64,000 nt of DNA, taken from the NCBI GenBank assembly GCA_020746105.1, contig CM036624.1:25256084-25320083 (forward strand), written 5' to 3'. The notes beneath the pieces were generated by a model. The model made no database searches and was not told the DNA's origin. It saw only the letters and a list, made by a program, of their open reading frames with translations. Each line of letters begins with the position of its first letter. Position 1 is the first letter of the stretch. Below, piece by piece: positions 61,878 through 64,000 of this stretch. The position numbers and the translations under genes were made by a program. Source of the DNA: Trogon surrucura. Its lineage: Eukaryota > Chordata > Aves > Trogoniformes > Trogonidae.

Positions 61878-64000
61878 ATCCCTCTTCTGAACGTTAAAAA
61901 CTGACCTCCCATGCAAATGATTGTTACGGTCTTCCTGCATGCACCGTAAAAAGGATTTTCGTTTCAATCATCCTGAACTGACCGATTTCAAAGTGTTTCA
62001 GATTTCCTTTCTATCACACAACCCAAGAACAGTCTCCTGACCCAGATTCCCTAAATAATTTATTACATTCTAGATGACATATACCCCTTCCAATTAGCCT
62101 TTTCTGATGCAAAACAGTTGAGTTTCTCTTCACGTGAGCTCTTCCCAACCACAGATCATCACTGTCCACATTTCCTCACATCTCTTAATTCCTCATGTAA
62201 ACCTCCTAAATAAAATCCAAATGGCCTTTTATTATTTACTTAGAGTATTACTGGAGTTTGAGATCTGAAGAACTTGTTTCAACAGAAGTATTTCAGCCAA
62301 TCTGGAGGTATATCAAATGATATTTTTACTACTTAAAAAATAGTAACATCGATTGAATTACCCTGAGTCGGTTTTCCGTATTGACAAGATCAAAAAGTTA
62401 CCCAGGGAGCAGTTTCGGATAGATTAAACCTCCCCACGTGGCTGAAGACATTGCTTATATTGTTGCTTGCAACATGTATTTGCAAGCATTTCAAGTACTA
62501 TAAATATTTTGCATCATGCTGTGAATGAGTCAAATGCTGTTTTCCAGGCTAAAATAAAGAAATATACAACCAGGCAATGTTTCACATCCCACAGCAGTCT
62601 TTGCAGCAAATCATTAGCAGCTACAGTCAGTCAGCCTTTGGAACAAGTCACGCAAGTGGAAAAGCTGTGAAGCTCCGTGGACAATCACTGGGGCTGCAAC
62701 TCCACGGACCAGGAAAAGGAGCGCACCTGATGGGGAACTGGTGACTGAGAACGCAACTACCACCCCAAGGTACCTGATGTGTACCCCACAATTACACTCC
62801 CAAGTTGGGCGACCACGAAGCACTCCGGAGGAGAGACCTCCTTAGATCTGCCAGTGCCAATCCCACACACACACACACGCACGAAGGCGCGGCGTGAGGG
62901 GCCAGAATAGAGGACAAACGAACATGTGGTCTGCACATCTCCAAAGACTCACTCACAGACAGGTAACCTCCATTCCAATCTTTAAGCAGAAGCCAAAACG
63001 TTCATTTGAAGCACGGGTATCTGCAAGCAAGGGCCCCAGAAAATGTATTATTTCACGTGAATAAAGATCCAGCACAGCCCCTCTCCAAGGCGCTCTGCCA
63101 GCAGCTCCAAGCCCAGGCTGGGGCAAGCGGAGCTCTCACCTGCTGCTCGGCAGCATCATGAGAAACAGCCCTGCATGAAGCACAAGTGGAAAGTGTCCTG
63201 CCAACCACATGATCTGGGTTGCTGCTTCCCAACACAGCCCTTAAGGACACGCTGCTGCCTACTGCGAGAGCTGCCAGGTACCCCTCCACTGGAGCTATAC
63301 ACCACCAGGACAACCGACCTTGAGGTCCACCCACAGGATCTGGTTGCCTGCCCAAGCAAAGCTCCCCTGACACCTTAGGCACACTGGTCAGCTTCTGCTC
63401 TGAAGCACAAGGTACACAAAGAAAAACAGGTTCATCAGTCTGTTCCAACAAAACTCAGTCCTGGCCTTGAAGAGACCAGAGGCTTGGGACAACTCCTAAG
63501 CTGGAGGAAAGGCTGACTCTCCTCCAGGTGCAGACCTCTCACAGGCTCCCAGCTAAGGAGTTTGCTGCTTGAGGCCACAATCTCCGTGAAGTAATCCTGA
63601 GCACAACAAACAGGGGAACAGCTTTAACCATATCCAGTGGGAGCTGAGGACAACAGGGCAAACACAGAGTCCCAGCAGGCTGACAGCCACCACTAAGATT
63701 AAGGAAATGCCAGTTTCTTCCAAGCACCCCAGGAGATTAAAGGGACTGAAGATCATTAAACATATCTGGAAAACATCCCAAACACGACAATGATCCTGAA
63801 AGAACAAAGATCTCATCAGAAATACATTCAAGTCTCTCCTCAATAAAATGCAGGTAAAGGTCTGGATTTAATTGTTACTTCTGGAAGTGCGCCAAGGTGT
63901 CAAATAGAAGTGGCTATCAGGAAAACCAGAAGAAATGACTGTATTGCAAATCATTCATCATGAACCAGATCCCTAAATGAAGAAAAGAGTCAGTGCAAAT

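Larger units (their letters stand above)
59141..64000. other. non-coding stretch, no gene seen
   Basis: No gene is supported. A short CpG cluster with CCGCGCCGGCGCAG lies at about 59450-59464. Others are T20 at 60693-60712, A21 at 61771-61791, the 21-bp tandem pair at 61836-61877 and an AC run at 62864-62878. The overlapping minus frames at 63053-63451 and 63553-63843 have no family resemblance. Confidence 0.55.

Noticed and set aside
1..64000. CRISPR arrays, operons, tRNA or rRNA genes, integrated phage
   Set aside because: No regularly spaced repeats, tRNA-type fold or rRNA sequence was seen, and the CR1 elements identify the DNA as vertebrate.

Overview
The window looks like bird genomic DNA. 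The main evidence is two clear CR1 retrotransposon 3' ends that carry the avian terminal octamer repeat (ATTCTATG type), at 18092-18199 on + and 50424-50915 on -. Base composition is moderate, about 41% GC in a hand count of eleven evenly spaced 60-base lines. There are many A-runs and T-runs, and no compact bacterial-type genes. I recognise no protein-coding gene. The long open frames found on both strands are what chance gives in 64 kb.

Layout. 1-8.5 kb is AT-rich non-coding sequence. 8.5-9.9 kb holds two weak candidate exons on -. 10.2-10.9 kb holds a 22-bp perfect palindrome and a run of 25 G. 15.2-15.8 kb holds an ancient CR1-type reverse-transcriptase relic on -. 18.1 kb holds a short young CR1 end. 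25.7-30 kb holds further weak - strand exon candidates and one compact CpG-rich island (28381-28860), the best promoter candidate in the window. 33.4 kb holds a hairpin. 34.7 kb holds an A10-G14 junction. 42.0-42.3 kb holds an ancient CR1 relic on -. 50.3-50.9 kb holds a MIR-like SINE abutting a CR1. 58.8-59.1 kb holds an ancient CR1 relic on + whose reverse-transcriptase frame is interrupted by an expanded A25. The rest is ordinary non-coding DNA with simple repeats.

Strand evidence. In the sampled lines the + strand has A 232, C 158, G 111 and T 159. A excess over T and C excess over G on + is the pattern expected if the minus strand is the transcribed sense strand. Runs of 13 or more A on + also far outnumber runs of T. 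I therefore infer that most of the window lies in long introns of one or more minus-strand transcription units, perhaps with a promoter at the CpG island. The candidate exons listed are low-confidence suggestions for testing. Their splice sites and open frames can be seen, but each is individually at chance level and none encodes a protein I recognise.
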